Shown piece by piece: positions 33,699 through 43,009 of a stretch of 64,000 nt of DNA. Numbering within the stretch: position 1 is the stretch's first letter; the number at the start of each line of letters is the position of its first letter. A program made the translations under genes and the position numbers. The notes beneath the pieces were generated by a model that saw only the letters and a program-made list of their open reading frames with translations, did no database searches and was not told the origin of the DNA. The DNA lies in contig NZ_CP159534.1 in assembly GCF_040529335.1 (NCBI RefSeq), positions 2,666,001 through 2,730,000 on the forward strand, read 5' to 3'. This DNA is from Streptomyces sp. HUAS MG91 (GTDB taxonomy: Bacteria; Actinomycetota; Actinomycetes; Streptomycetales; Streptomycetaceae).

Positions 33699-33725
33699 AA
33701 AAAGCCCCGCGCCCCTTACGGGGCT
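33699..33725 (-). terminator. Intrinsic terminator of the DUF3145 gene
   Basis: On the minus strand AGCCCCG (complement of 33719-33725) pairs with CGGGGCT (complement of 33703-33709), followed by a T-run (complement of 33699-33703). The hairpin overlaps the DUF3145 stop codon. The neighbouring 33660-33695 resembles pieces of the dispersed repeats (CTGGTCGCG). Confidence 0.75.
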
Positions 33726-34218
33726 ACACCACCTGGTGGAGCCAGCGGACCGGGGCGCCCTCGCCCGCGTAGCGGAAAGGCTCCAGTTCGTCGTCCCAGG
33801 GCTTGCCGAGGAGGCGGGCGAGTTCTGACTCCAGGTGGGCCTCGCCGGCCTGTGAGCGGGCCAGAGCGGCGCGCAGACGGTCCTCGGGGACGAGGATGTC
33901 GCCGTGGATGCCGGTGACGGCGTGGAAGATGCCGAGTTCGGGAGTGGCGCTGTAGCGCTCCCCCTCGGCTGCCGCGCAGGGCTCGGCCGTCACCTCGAAG
34001 CGCAGCAGCTGCCAGCCGCGCAGCGCGGACGCCAGCTTGGCCGCGGTGCCGGCCTCGCCGCGCCAGGAGAACTCCGATCTCCAGGTGCCCGGCGCCGCGG
34101 GCTGCCGGATCCAGTCGAGGCTCACACGCACGCCGAGAACGCCCGCGACCGCCCATTCGACGTGCGGGCACAGCGCGCGCGGTGCGGAGTGCACGTACAG
34201 AACTCCACGTGTCGTCAC
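33724..34218 (-). CDS. DUF3145 family protein
   Basis: A 164-residue soluble protein. HVEWAVAGVLGVRVSLDWIRQPAAPGTWRSE and LESELARLLGKPWDDELEPFRYAGEG mark the DUF3145 family, conserved in actinobacteria beside the fab operon. The start is GTG at 34218 with GGAGG five bases upstream. Function unknown. Confidence 0.88.
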   Translation of the reverse strand: MTTRGVLYVHSAPRALCPHVEWAVAGVLGVRVSLDWIRQPAAPGTWRSEFSWRGEAGTAAKLASALRGWQLLRFEVTAEPCAAAEGERYSATPELGIFHAVTGIHGDILVPEDRLRAALARSQAGEAHLESELARLLGKPWDDELEPFRYAGEGAPVRWLHQVV

Positions 34219-34508
34219 CGGGACCTCCAGTGTGGGTCGAGGTTCGCCTTCCCCAGCGGCCTCGCGCCCGTGCCGAGCCTTCTTCCCTCACCGCCGGGAC
34301 CGACTAGGTCCAGACAAAAAGGGACACATCTGACGTGTTGTAATTTAGCGGAACCGGTACAGCGGAGTCCCACCGGGTCGACCGGGGACCCCGTGGCGAG
34401 GCTATCGCGCAGCGGTGCAAGGAGTGTGACGTACTGTCGGTCCGGGGGCACGCAAACGCCGACCTTTCACCCGGCGGGACGCACCGGTCAGTCATGGAGG
34501 GCCACGGG

Positions 34509-35429
34509 ATGCGAAAGCCACGTCATCGGTCGACCGCCGTTCGGGCGGTGATCACCACCGTGACGGCCGTCGCGCTGGGTGCCGTGGGCCTCACCGCTTG
34601 CGACGGCTCGGGGGGCAACTCCCCCGGTCCGGAGGGTTCCGTCTCCGCGACGAAGCCGTCGCCGAAGCCCACTCCGACGTGGGACACCAGCCCGCGTTCG
34701 GTCGCCGCCGTGGGCGATTCCATCACCCGGGGCTTCGACGCGTGCGGGGTGCTGTCCGACTGCCCCGAGGTGTCCTGGGCGACCGGCACGGACCAGGACG
34801 TCGACAGCCTCGCCGTACGGCTGCTCGGCAGGAGCGGCGCGGCGAAGCACAGTTGGAACCACGCGCGCACCGGGGCGCGGATGGCGGACCTGCCGGGGCA
34901 GATGGCGCGGGCCGCCGCCGAGCGGCCCGAGCTGGTGACGGTGATGGCCGGGGCCAATGACGCGTGCCGGAGCAGCGCCGACGCCATGACCCCGGTGGCC
35001 GCGTTCCGGTCCGACTTCACCGACGCGCTGCGGCAGTTGCGGCGGACCGTGCCCAAGGCGCAGGTGTACGTGATGAGCGTGCCGGATCTGAAGCGGCTGT
35101 GGTCGCAGGGCCGCCAGAATCCGCTGGGCAAGCAGGTGTGGAAGCTGGGCATCTGCTCGTCGATGCTGGCCGATCCGGACGCGGTGGACGCGGCGGCGAC
35201 CGCCCGGCGCGAGGCGGTGCAGCAGCGCGTGGAGGAGTACAACAAGGTGCTCAAGGACGTGTGCGCCGAGGACAAGCGGTGCCGCTACGACGGCGGTGCC
35301 GTCTTCGGCTTCCGGTTCGGGGAGCGGCAGTTGAGCCACTGGGACTGGTTCCATCCCAGTGTGAACGGGCAGGCCCGGCTCGCGGAGATCGCGTATCGCG
35401 GAGTGACCGCCGAGAAGCCTCTCGGCTGA
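34509..35429 (+). CDS. SGNH/GDSL hydrolase lipoprotein
   Basis: A 306-residue protein with a lipoprotein signal (lipobox VGLTAC near residues 29-34) and a Ser/Pro-rich linker. The SGNH blocks are VGDSITRG (catalytic Ser), GANDACRS (Asn, Gly) and a C-terminal DWFHPSVNGQ (Asp/His). Cysteines suggest disulphides. The ATG at 34509 is eight bases after GGAGG; the ATG at 34494 lacks a site. It probably is an extracytoplasmic esterase or lipase anchored on the membrane. The upstream region 34219-34508 holds no gene. Confidence 0.88.
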   Translation: MRKPRHRSTAVRAVITTVTAVALGAVGLTACDGSGGNSPGPEGSVSATKPSPKPTPTWDTSPRSVAAVGDSITRGFDACGVLSDCPEVSWATGTDQDVDSLAVRLLGRSGAAKHSWNHARTGARMADLPGQMARAAAERPELVTVMAGANDACRSSADAMTPVAAFRSDFTDALRQLRRTVPKAQVYVMSVPDLKRLWSQGRQNPLGKQVWKLGICSSMLADPDAVDAAATARREAVQQRVEEYNKVLKDVCAEDKRCRYDGGAVFGFRFGERQLSHWDWFHPSVNGQARLAEIAYRGVTAEKPLG

Positions 35430-35460
35430 AGTTCCGGGGCGCGGGCGTAGGGTCTCGATC

Positions 35461-36471
35461 ATGCGCAGTGAACTCTTCGGCACCCTGGCCGACGGCAGCG
35501 ACGACAGCGGCCCGATCGACGTCCACCGATGGGTCCTGGAACGGGACGGGGTGCGGGTACGCGTCCTGACGTACGGGGGCATCGTGCAGTCGGTGGAGGT
35601 GCCCGACCGGGCGGGCGGTGTCGCCGACATCGTGCTCGGTTTCCCGGACCTCGCCGGGTATCTGGCGCACCCGGAGCCCTACTTGGGCGCGCTGGTCGGC
35701 CGGTACGCGAACCGGATCGCGGGCGGCCGGTTCACCCTCGACGGGCAGGAGTACCGGCTGGCGGCGAACAACGCGCCGAACGCGCTGCACGGCGGTGAGC
35801 GCGGCTTCGACAAGCGGGTGTGGGCGGCCGAGGCCGCCGGGGAGCACGGCGTACGACTCAGCCGGGTGTCGCCGGACGGCGAGGAGGGCTACCCGGGGCG
35901 CCTGGAGGTCTCGGTGACGTACGCGCTGGAGGCCGGTGGCGCGCTGCGGATCTCGTACGAGGCGGTCACCGACGCGCCGACGCTGGTGAACCTCACCAAT
36001 CACACGTACTGGAATCTGGGCGGGGCAGGCGCGGGGAGCGCGGCCGGCGGGCACGAGGTGCGGATCGACGCCGGGCGGGTGAGCGTCGTCGACGACACCC
36101 TGATCCCGACCGGGGAGCTGCGGCCGGTGGACGGTACGCCGTTCGACCTGCGGGAGAGCCGGAAGGCCGGTCCCGGGTTCGACCACAACTACGTACTCGA
36201 CAAGGGTGTCGGGGAGACGGCCGTGGAGGTCGCCGAGGTGTACGACCCGGCGTCCGGGCGGGTGCTGAGCGTGGCCACGACCGAGCCGGGGCTGCAGTTC
36301 TACACGGCCGATCACTTCGACCCGTCGCTGCCGTTCGCGCCCGGCGACGGGATCGCGCTGGAGACGCAGCACTTCCCGGACTCGCCGAACCGGCCGGAGT
36401 TCCCGTCCACCGTGCTGCGGCCGGGCGAGGTGTATCGGTCGGAGACGGTGTACGGGTTCGGGGCCCGCTAG
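35461..36471 (+). CDS. galM: Aldose 1-epimerase (galactose mutarotase-like)
   Basis: A 336-residue mutarotase. Family motifs are GRYANRIAGGRF, ALHGGERGFDKRVW (His), VNLTNHTYWNLGG (catalytic His) and ATTEPGLQFYTAD (catalytic Glu downstream). It interconverts alpha and beta anomers of aldoses in the cytosol. It lies 32 bp after the SGNH gene and may assist the sugar pathway encoded further right, but that is inference. Confidence 0.92.
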   Translation: MRSELFGTLADGSDDSGPIDVHRWVLERDGVRVRVLTYGGIVQSVEVPDRAGGVADIVLGFPDLAGYLAHPEPYLGALVGRYANRIAGGRFTLDGQEYRLAANNAPNALHGGERGFDKRVWAAEAAGEHGVRLSRVSPDGEEGYPGRLEVSVTYALEAGGALRISYEAVTDAPTLVNLTNHTYWNLGGAGAGSAAGGHEVRIDAGRVSVVDDTLIPTGELRPVDGTPFDLRESRKAGPGFDHNYVLDKGVGETAVEVAEVYDPASGRVLSVATTEPGLQFYTADHFDPSLPFAPGDGIALETQHFPDSPNRPEFPSTVLRPGEVYRSETVYGFGAR

Positions 36472-36487
36472 GTCGTGGGAAGAGATG

Positions 36488-36518
36488 AGGGGCGGCGGGG
36501 TCAGGTGCCGCCGCCCCT
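36488..36518. terminator. Bidirectional terminator between galM and the GH3 gene
   Basis: A perfect 11-bp stem, AGGGGCGGCGG (36488-36498) with CCGCCGCCCCT (36508-36518), in the 64-bp convergent gap. Confidence 0.75.
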
Positions 36519-36535
36519 GGTCGGTGGGATCGTCG

Positions 36536-39007
36536 TCAGGCGGCGATCGTCTCGTTCAGGCGGGCGTCGGTGAGCGAGCGGCCCGCCGTCACGACGTACG
36601 CGCCCTCGCGGTGGACCCAGGCGCCCGTGGTCTCGTCCCAGGTCTCGAAGGCGCGGCGCGGGAGTCCGATCACCGCTTCGACGGTTTCGCCGGGGCCCGC
36701 GGTGACCGTCGCGAACCCGGCCAGCCAGCGGGCGGGCCGGTCGGTGTCGGCCTGTGACGGCGCGGGCGCCAGATAGACCTGGACGACCTCGCGGCCGGTC
36801 CGCTCCCCCGTGTTGCGGACACGGACCGTGGCCGTGGTGCCGGAAGCGCCGGAAACGGCGGAAGTGCTGTCGATGTCCAGCGACTCGTAGCTCCAGTCGG
36901 TGTAGCCCAGGCCGTGGCCGAAGGGGTAGGCGGGGGTCGCGCCGGACCGGTCCCAGGCGCGGTAGCCGATGAACACGCCCTCGGTGTAGGCGAGTTCGCC
37001 GTCGGCCGGGGTGACTCCGGTGACGGGGGCGTCGGCGAGCGCGCCCCAGGTGGTGGGCAGCCGGCCGCCGGGCTCCTCGGCGCCGCCGAGCACGTCGGCG
37101 AGGGCGGCGCCGCCCTCCTGGCCGGGGAACCAGCTCAGCAGCACGGCCGCCACCTCGTCGCGCCACGGGAGTTCCACCGGGGAGCCGGAGTTGACGACCA
37201 CGACCGTGTTCGGGTTGGCGGCGGCGACGGCGCGCACCAGGTCGTCCTGGCGGCCGGGCAGCCGCAGGTCGGTGCGGTCGAAGCCCTCCGACTCGACGCG
37301 CTCGGTGGTGGCGACCACGACGACGGCGGCCTCGGCGTCGCGCGCGGCCTCGACGGCCTCGGCGATCAGGGCGTCGGCGTCGCGGCGCGGGCCGAGGTGG
37401 ACGAGGCTGAACAGCACCGCGGGCAGCGGCATCGCCCTGGACCTGTCGAGCGGGTGGAGCAGGGAGACCTCGACCGGGCGGCCCGCGGTGAGCGTGACCT
37501 TGCCGCGCTCCCGCGGGGCGCCGAAGATCGCCTCGAAGGGGTCCGACTCGGTGCCCATGGACTGGACACCGTCGTAGAGGACGGTGCCGTCGACGGTGAG
37601 GGTGAAGGCACCCAGGCCCCGGGTGCCGAAGGCGTGGTCGCCGCTCTCGCGCGGGGTGAAGGTGCCGGTGATCTCGATGCTGTGCAGGGCCTCGTGGGTG
37701 ACACCGGCGGGCAGGTCGTCGCCGAGCCACTGGAGCTGTCCGCTGGGCAGAGTGCCCTCGCCGAGGACGGTGCCCTCGGCGTCGCGGCAGACCGCGCGCA
37801 GCTCGAACCCCTGGTCGGCGGGGGCGAGTTCGTCGCTCGGGTCGGCTCCGACGGCGTACGTGAGCGAGGGGAACGCGGCACCGAGGCCGTCGAGCGGGGA
37901 GGTGATGTGCGCGGGGAAGACGGTGGCGGAGCCGCCGCCGAGGACGCGGGCGTCGCGGGCGGCGGCACCGACGAGGGCGATCCGGGTGTCCGGGCGCAGC
38001 GGCAGGACTCCGGTGTTGCGGACGAGGACGAAGGCGCGGCGGGCGATCTCGCGGGCCAGCGCCTCGCCGTCGATCTCGGCCGGGGCCTCGGTGACGACGG
38101 GCTCGGCGCCGTCGAGGGCGCCGACGCGGGCGGCGAGGCGCAGGACGCGGCGGACGGCGTCGTCGATTTCGGACTCGTCGGCCTCCCCCGCGCGGACGGC
38201 GGCGGCGAGCGCCGGGCCGTAGACGGTCTGCGGGCCGGGCATGGCGACGTCGAGGCCGCCCTTGAGGGCGCCGGTGGTGGAGCGGGCGGCCAGCCAGTCG
38301 GAGACGTTGAACCCGTCGAAGCCCCATTCGCCGCGCAGGATCTCGTTCACGAGGTAGCGGTGTTCGGTCATCGTCGTGCCGTTGACCTGGTTGTAGGCGG
38401 TCATGATGCCCCACGGGTGGGCGTTGGCGACGATGGCCTCGAAGGGCGCCAGGTACAGCTCGCGCAGGGCGCGCTCGCCGACGAGGTTGTTCACGGTGAA
38501 GCGGTCGGTCTCCGCGTCGTTGGCGACGAAGTGCTTGACCGTGGTGCCGACGCCGCCGGACTGCACGCCCTGGACGTAGCCGGTGCCGATGGCGCCGGTC
38601 AGGTACGGGTCCTCGCTGTACGCCTCGAAGTGGCGGCCGCCGAGCGGTGAGCGGTGCAGGTTCACGGTCGGGGCGAGCAGGACGTGGACGCCCTTGCGGC
38701 GGGCCTCCTGGGCGAGCAGGGCGCCGGCCCGGCGGGCGAGCGCGGGGTCCCAGGTGGCGGCGAGCGCGGTCGGGGACGGCAGGGCGATCGACGGGTCGTC
38801 GGCGGTCCAGCGGGTGCCGCGGACGCCGATCGGGCCGTCGGACATCACCAGGGACTTCAGGCCGATCTCCGGGATCGGGGGCAGCGACCACATGTCCTGA
38901 CCTGCGAGCAGCCGGGTCTTGCTGTCGAGGTCGAGCTTGCCGAGTGCGGCCTCCACGGCCGCCTCACGGGCCTGGTCCCGCTGGTCGCCGTCCGCGTGCT
39001 GCGCCAT
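36536..39007 (-). CDS. Glycoside hydrolase family 3 beta-glucosidase-like, with PA14 insert
   Basis: An 823-residue cytosolic GH3. The (beta/alpha)8 domain has TVKHFVANDAETDR and the nucleophile in WGFDGFNVSDW (Asp237). The second alpha/beta domain has the acid/base region around VVATTERVESEGFDRTDLRLP, interrupted by a PA14-like segment (GDHAFGTRGLGAFTLTVDGT). A fibronectin III-like C-terminal domain ends the protein. The ATG at 39007 follows GAGGAGG with seven-base spacing. No signal peptide. It acts on short beta-glucosides or related sugars. A TetR gene is divergent and may regulate it. Confidence 0.92.
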   Translation of the reverse strand: MAQHADGDQRDQAREAAVEAALGKLDLDSKTRLLAGQDMWSLPPIPEIGLKSLVMSDGPIGVRGTRWTADDPSIALPSPTALAATWDPALARRAGALLAQEARRKGVHVLLAPTVNLHRSPLGGRHFEAYSEDPYLTGAIGTGYVQGVQSGGVGTTVKHFVANDAETDRFTVNNLVGERALRELYLAPFEAIVANAHPWGIMTAYNQVNGTTMTEHRYLVNEILRGEWGFDGFNVSDWLAARSTTGALKGGLDVAMPGPQTVYGPALAAAVRAGEADESEIDDAVRRVLRLAARVGALDGAEPVVTEAPAEIDGEALAREIARRAFVLVRNTGVLPLRPDTRIALVGAAARDARVLGGGSATVFPAHITSPLDGLGAAFPSLTYAVGADPSDELAPADQGFELRAVCRDAEGTVLGEGTLPSGQLQWLGDDLPAGVTHEALHSIEITGTFTPRESGDHAFGTRGLGAFTLTVDGTVLYDGVQSMGTESDPFEAIFGAPRERGKVTLTAGRPVEVSLLHPLDRSRAMPLPAVLFSLVHLGPRRDADALIAEAVEAARDAEAAVVVVATTERVESEGFDRTDLRLPGRQDDLVRAVAAANPNTVVVVNSGSPVELPWRDEVAAVLLSWFPGQEGGAALADVLGGAEEPGGRLPTTWGALADAPVTGVTPADGELAYTEGVFIGYRAWDRSGATPAYPFGHGLGYTDWSYESLDIDSTSAVSGASGTTATVRVRNTGERTGREVVQVYLAPAPSQADTDRPARWLAGFATVTAGPGETVEAVIGLPRRAFETWDETTGAWVHREGAYVVTAGRSLTDARLNETIAA

Positions 39008-39144
39008 GCCGGCACCTCCTCGTCGAGGTTCATCAAGTCTGGGCACCTCCATCCTGCACCCGTTACCTGTAGAGCAGTAGGTTTTGTTATCTTCCCGTGA
39101 CTTTTTCCGTCCGGGAGTGGCCGGTCATGTCGTACGGTGACGGC

Positions 39145-39711
39145 ATGAGCGGCACCAGAAGCGCCCGGAGCGGGGAGCGGCGGGCGGAGATCCTCCGCGC
39201 CGCGCTCGAAGTGATCGCCGAGCGCGGGTACCGGGGCGCGAGCCTCGCGGCCGTCGCCGAGCGCGTCGGCCTGACCCAGCAGGGGCTGCTGCACCACTTC
39301 CCGACGAAGGAGGCGCTGCTCGTCGCCGTCCTGGAGGAGCGGGACCAGTGGGACGCGGTGCCGGACGGCCGGTGGCGGCTCGATCTGCTGGGCTCGCTGG
39401 TGGAGTACAACGCGATGCGGCCCGGCATCGTGCAGACCTTCTCGGCGCTGCTCGGGGAGTCGGTGACCGAGGGGCATCCGGCGCGGGCGTTCTTCACCGA
39501 GCGCTATGCCGGGGTGCGGCAGGCGATGGCGCACGTGCTGCGCGCGGAGTACGGGGACCGGCTGCCGGGCGGGCTCACGCCGGAGCGGGCGGCGCCGCTG
39601 CTGGTCGCGGTGATGGACGGGCTCCAGTACCAGTGGCTGCTGGACCCGGAGTCGGTGGACATGCCGGGGGCGTTCCGGGATTTCCTGGAACTGCTCGGCG
39701 CGGACGGGTAG
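39145..39711 (+). CDS. TetR family regulator
   Basis: A 188-residue TetR protein with HTH region ALEVIAERGYRGASLAAVAERVGLTQQGLLHHFPTKEALLVAVLEE. Starts at 39127 and 39145 are both possible; I chose 39145. It is divergent from the GH3 gene (137 bp gap), whose middle holds ACCTGTAGAGCAGTAGGT (39065-39082), a weak ACCT/AGGT dyad that might be its operator. It probably regulates the glucosidase; its stop codon directly abuts the convergent membrane gene. Confidence 0.87.
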   Translation: MSGTRSARSGERRAEILRAALEVIAERGYRGASLAAVAERVGLTQQGLLHHFPTKEALLVAVLEERDQWDAVPDGRWRLDLLGSLVEYNAMRPGIVQTFSALLGESVTEGHPARAFFTERYAGVRQAMAHVLRAEYGDRLPGGLTPERAAPLLVAVMDGLQYQWLLDPESVDMPGAFRDFLELLGADG

Positions 39712-40041
39712 TTACTGGTCCCAGGCCACCGCGAGGCCCTTGCTCACCACGCAGAGGGCGGCGAAGGCGACCGCCCAGACGTACGCGCCCATCAGCGCCA
39801 GGGCGGCGGCTCCCGCACCGAACCAGAGCACCTCGAAGACGACCCGGGCCGCGCCGCTCGTCTTGTACCTGGCTCTCGGGGAGCCGAGGAGGGCCCAGGC
39901 CGTGATCATCACGGCGAGGCCGATGAAGCCGAGGAGCAGGGACAACGCGGTCGGCACGTCGCGGGTGAAGCCGTAGGCGCCCACCGCGCCGAGGGCGATC
40001 AGCTCGATGACGAAGAGGACGGCCAGGTTGGCCGCCTTCAC
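39712..40041 (-). CDS. YrdB family (DUF2568) membrane protein
   Basis: A 109-residue protein with four hydrophobic segments (AVLFVIELIALGAVGAYGF, LLLGFIGLAVMITAWALL, VVFEVLWFGAGAAALAL, YVWAVAFAALCVVSKGL), the YrdB/DUF2568 layout. The start GTG at 40041 overlaps the stop of the EI24 gene (GTGA), so the two are coupled. Function unknown. Confidence 0.8.
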   Translation of the reverse strand: MKAANLAVLFVIELIALGAVGAYGFTRDVPTALSLLLGFIGLAVMITAWALLGSPRARYKTSGAARVVFEVLWFGAGAAALALMGAYVWAVAFAALCVVSKGLAVAWDQ

Positions 40042-40841
40042 CAGGCCGCGCCCCGCGCGGACTCCCCGGCGCGGTCGTCGTCGGAGGCCGCCTGCGGCTC
40101 CGGCGGCGCCTCCAGGTCCCGCACCATCAGCGTCGCCCCCGCCACCGCGCCGGGCATCAGGAACACCGCCACGAAGGGGACCAGGAAGGCCACCGCGAGC
40201 GGCGCTCCGAAGCCCCACGCCAGACCCCTGCGGGACCTCAACAGGGCGAGGCGGTCGCGGAGTTGGACCTCGCGGCGCTGGAGGGCCACCGCCGTCAGCT
40301 CCTCCGTGAGGAAGAAGCCGGTGACGAAGAAGCCGATGACCGGGACGACGGTCTGGCCGACGAAGGGGAGGAAGCCGCACGCGAAGAGCAGGACGCCCCA
40401 CAGGCCCGCGCGGACCAGGATGCGCAGGCTGTCGCGGGCGGAGATCCACAGGTCCCGCCAGAGCGGCAGGCCCGACTCGGGCACCGTGCCGTCGCCCTCG
40501 GACCGGTCGACCTCCTCGGAGAGGGACTCGTAGAAGGGCTGGCCGACCAGCAGGGTCACGGCCGTGAAGGTGAGGACCGCGAGCAGCAGACCCAGGGCGA
40601 ACAGGACCACGGTCAGGAAGCCGCGGAACAGGCCCTGCCACGGGGACGACCAGTCGTCGGCGAAGGGCGTCGCCCAGGAGATGAAGTCGTCGCCCCAGAC
40701 GGCCAGGCAGACCAGGGCCGCGACGTACAGCACGAGCGTGATCAGACCGGGCAGCAGGCCCCATCCGTACTGCTTGCCGTGCCGGGCAACCCAGCGCTGC
40801 CCCTTCATCAAGTAGCCGAAGCCCGCCCCGAGATCACGCAT
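40038..40841 (-). CDS. EI24/CysZ-like membrane protein
   Basis: A 267-residue protein with about four or five membrane segments and the EI24 signature LLVGQPFYESLSEEVD and FLPFVGQTVVPVIGFFVTGFFLTEEL. Bacterial members include the CysZ sulfate permease, but the sequence alone does not prove sulfate transport. It starts at ATG 40841 and is coupled to the YrdB gene. The acidic C-terminal tail is cytoplasmic. Confidence 0.82.
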   Translation of the reverse strand: MRDLGAGFGYLMKGQRWVARHGKQYGWGLLPGLITLVLYVAALVCLAVWGDDFISWATPFADDWSSPWQGLFRGFLTVVLFALGLLLAVLTFTAVTLLVGQPFYESLSEEVDRSEGDGTVPESGLPLWRDLWISARDSLRILVRAGLWGVLLFACGFLPFVGQTVVPVIGFFVTGFFLTEELTAVALQRREVQLRDRLALLRSRRGLAWGFGAPLAVAFLVPFVAVFLMPGAVAGATLMVRDLEAPPEPQAASDDDRAGESARGAAW

Positions 40842-40880
40842 GGCGCAAACCTTACGGGACGGGCCACAGGCCGTGGACGG

Positions 40881-41303
<423 letters not shown>

Positions 41304-41403
41304 GACCGGCTCCCTCGTTCGCGCGTTCACTGTTTTTCGTTAGGCGGAACGAGGTTACCGAATCATGGAACCACTGGAAGTGACCGGGGTCACTTGGGGC
41401 AGG

Positions 41404-42429
41404 TCAGAGCTTCACGACCATCTTTCCGGTGTTGTCGCCGCGCAGCTGGCCGAGGAAGGCCTCCAGGTTGTTCTCGATGCCCTCGACGAACGTCTCGCGG
41501 TACTTCAGCTCGCCGGAGCGGACCCAGGCGCCGACCTCCTGGACGAACTGCGGCTGGAGGTCGTAGTGGTCGCCGACGAGGAAGCCCTCGATGCGGCCGC
41601 GGGTCTGGATCAGCCGGGCGAGGTTGCGCGGGCCGGGGGCCGGCTCCGTGTTGTTGTAGACGGAGATGGCGCCGCAGATGGCGATGCGGCCGTCCCGGTT
41701 GAGGTTCTGGATGGCGGCCTCAAGGTGGTCGCCGCCCACGTTGTCGAAGTAGGTGTCGACGCCCTCGGGGGCGGCCTCCTTGAGCAGCGTGTGGACATCG
41801 CCCGACTTGTAGTTGAAGGCCGCGTCGAAGCCGTACTCCTCCAGGAGCAGCTTCACCTTCTCGTCCGAGCCCGCCGAGCCGATGACCCGCGAGGCGCCCT
41901 TGAGCTTGGCGATCTGGCCGACCTGGCCGCCGACGGCGCCGGCCGCGCCGGAGACGAAGACGCTGTCGCCCTCCTTGAAGGACAGGGTGCGCAGCAGGCC
42001 CGCGTACGCGGTCAGGCCGGTCATGCCGAGCACGCCGAGGTACGTGGAGAGCGGCGCCGCCTCGGGGTCGACCTTCACGGCCTGCTTGGCGTCGAACGTC
42101 GCGTACTCGCGCCAGCCGAAGAAGTGCAGGACGTGGTCGCCGACCGCGACGCCCTCGTCGTTCGACGCGATGACGACGCCGACCGCGCCGCCCTGCATGG
42201 CCTTGCCCAGCTCATAGGGGGCGACGTACGACTTCGCGGCGGACATCCGGCCGCGCATGTACGGGTCGACGGAGACATAGAGGTTCTTGACCAGGACCTG
42301 GCCGGCGCCCGGCTCGGTCACCGGCGCCTCGCGCAGCTCGAAGTCCTCGGGCTTCGGCCAGCCGACCGGACGGCTGAGCAGGACCCATTCGCGACCGGTG
42401 GCGGGGATCTGGGGGGTGTCGGCGGACAT
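41404..42429 (-). CDS. Zinc-independent NADPH-dependent MDR oxidoreductase (CurA/PTGR-like)
   Basis: A 341-residue medium-chain reductase. SVDPYMRGRM near residue 53, GMTGLTAYAGL and the Rossmann motif VSGAAGAVGGQVGQIAKLKG mark the leukotriene B4 dehydrogenase/CurA subgroup, which reduces alkenal or enone double bonds using NADPH. No zinc ligands are present. It is divergent from a MarR gene with a perfect operator-like palindrome between, so it is likely induced by electrophiles. Confidence 0.9.
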   Translation of the reverse strand: MSADTPQIPATGREWVLLSRPVGWPKPEDFELREAPVTEPGAGQVLVKNLYVSVDPYMRGRMSAAKSYVAPYELGKAMQGGAVGVVIASNDEGVAVGDHVLHFFGWREYATFDAKQAVKVDPEAAPLSTYLGVLGMTGLTAYAGLLRTLSFKEGDSVFVSGAAGAVGGQVGQIAKLKGASRVIGSAGSDEKVKLLLEEYGFDAAFNYKSGDVHTLLKEAAPEGVDTYFDNVGGDHLEAAIQNLNRDGRIAICGAISVYNNTEPAPGPRNLARLIQTRGRIEGFLVGDHYDLQPQFVQEVGAWVRSGELKYRETFVEGIENNLEAFLGQLRGDNTGKMVVKL

Positions 42430-42479
42430 GCGCTGATCCTTCGGCTAGGGGACGGCTCGACCAAGAACTACGTCACAAC

Positions 42480-42498
42480 TGTTTCAGTAACTGAAACA
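42480..42498. promoter_or_regulatory. Perfect 19-bp palindrome, probable MarR operator
   Basis: TGTTTCAGT (42480-42488), one central A (42489), ACTGAAACA (42490-42498): a perfect inverted repeat 51 bp upstream of the reductase start and 53 bp upstream of the marR-type start. Size and placement fit a MarR dimer site controlling both genes. Confidence 0.75.
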
Positions 42499-42550
42499 AC
42501 CATGCGTCTGAATATTTCACTGTGTCAAGTAAATGGGTACTCTGGAGACC

Positions 42551-42988
42551 ATGACCGCCTCCCGTTCCCGCCGTATGGACCCGCTCACGATCGAAGTGGT
42601 CGAGCTGATCGGGGGCGTCGTCGCGCGCTACCACCAGGAGTACGAGGAGGCCGCCGCCCGGCACCGGCTGACCGGGGCGCAGGCCCGGGTCCTGAGCCTG
42701 CTCACCCTCGAACCGCTGCCGATGCGGCAGATCGCGCAGCGCCTGAAGTGCGAGCCGTCGAACATCACGGGGATCGTGGACCGGCTGGAGGCGCGCGGGC
42801 TCGTGGAGCGGCAGCCGTCGCCCGGGGACCGGCGGGTGAAGGTGGCGGTGCCGACGGCGGAGGGGATACAGGTGGCGCGGGGTCTGCGCGACTCCCTCGA
42901 CTTCGCGCGGGAGCCGCTGGCCGGGCTGTCGCACGAGGAGCGTACGGCGTTCAGGGACATGCTGCGCAGGATGCTCGGCACCGACTGA
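42551..42988 (+). CDS. MarR family transcriptional regulator
   Basis: A 145-residue MarR protein. The winged helix is ARVLSLLTLEPLPMRQIAQRLKCEPSNITGIVDRLEARGLVERQPSPGDRRVKV. Start alternatives are ATG 42533 and 42551; the latter is preceded by GGAGACC. It has a single Cys in the recognition region (KCEPSN), which might sense oxidation, although OhrR-type N-terminal Cys is absent. It probably represses the divergent reductase. Confidence 0.87.
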   Translation: MTASRSRRMDPLTIEVVELIGGVVARYHQEYEEAAARHRLTGAQARVLSLLTLEPLPMRQIAQRLKCEPSNITGIVDRLEARGLVERQPSPGDRRVKVAVPTAEGIQVARGLRDSLDFAREPLAGLSHEERTAFRDMLRRMLGTD

Positions 42989-43009
42989 CGGCCCCGGCGC
43001 CCCCGTTCC

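Noticed and set aside
36501..38891. 796-codon frame overlapping the GH3 gene
   Set aside because: Arg/Pro-dominated shadow of the GH3 gene in another frame.
39065..39082. ACCTGTAGAGCAGTAGGT as a firm TetR operator
   Set aside because: Only the outer four bases are symmetric, too weak to list as a site; mentioned as a possibility in the TetR entry.
42480..43000. The MarR gene as an OhrR for the ohr gene
   Set aside because: It is separated from ohr by a reductase gene, lacks the OhrR N-terminal Cys, and its palindrome lies at the reductase promoter instead.
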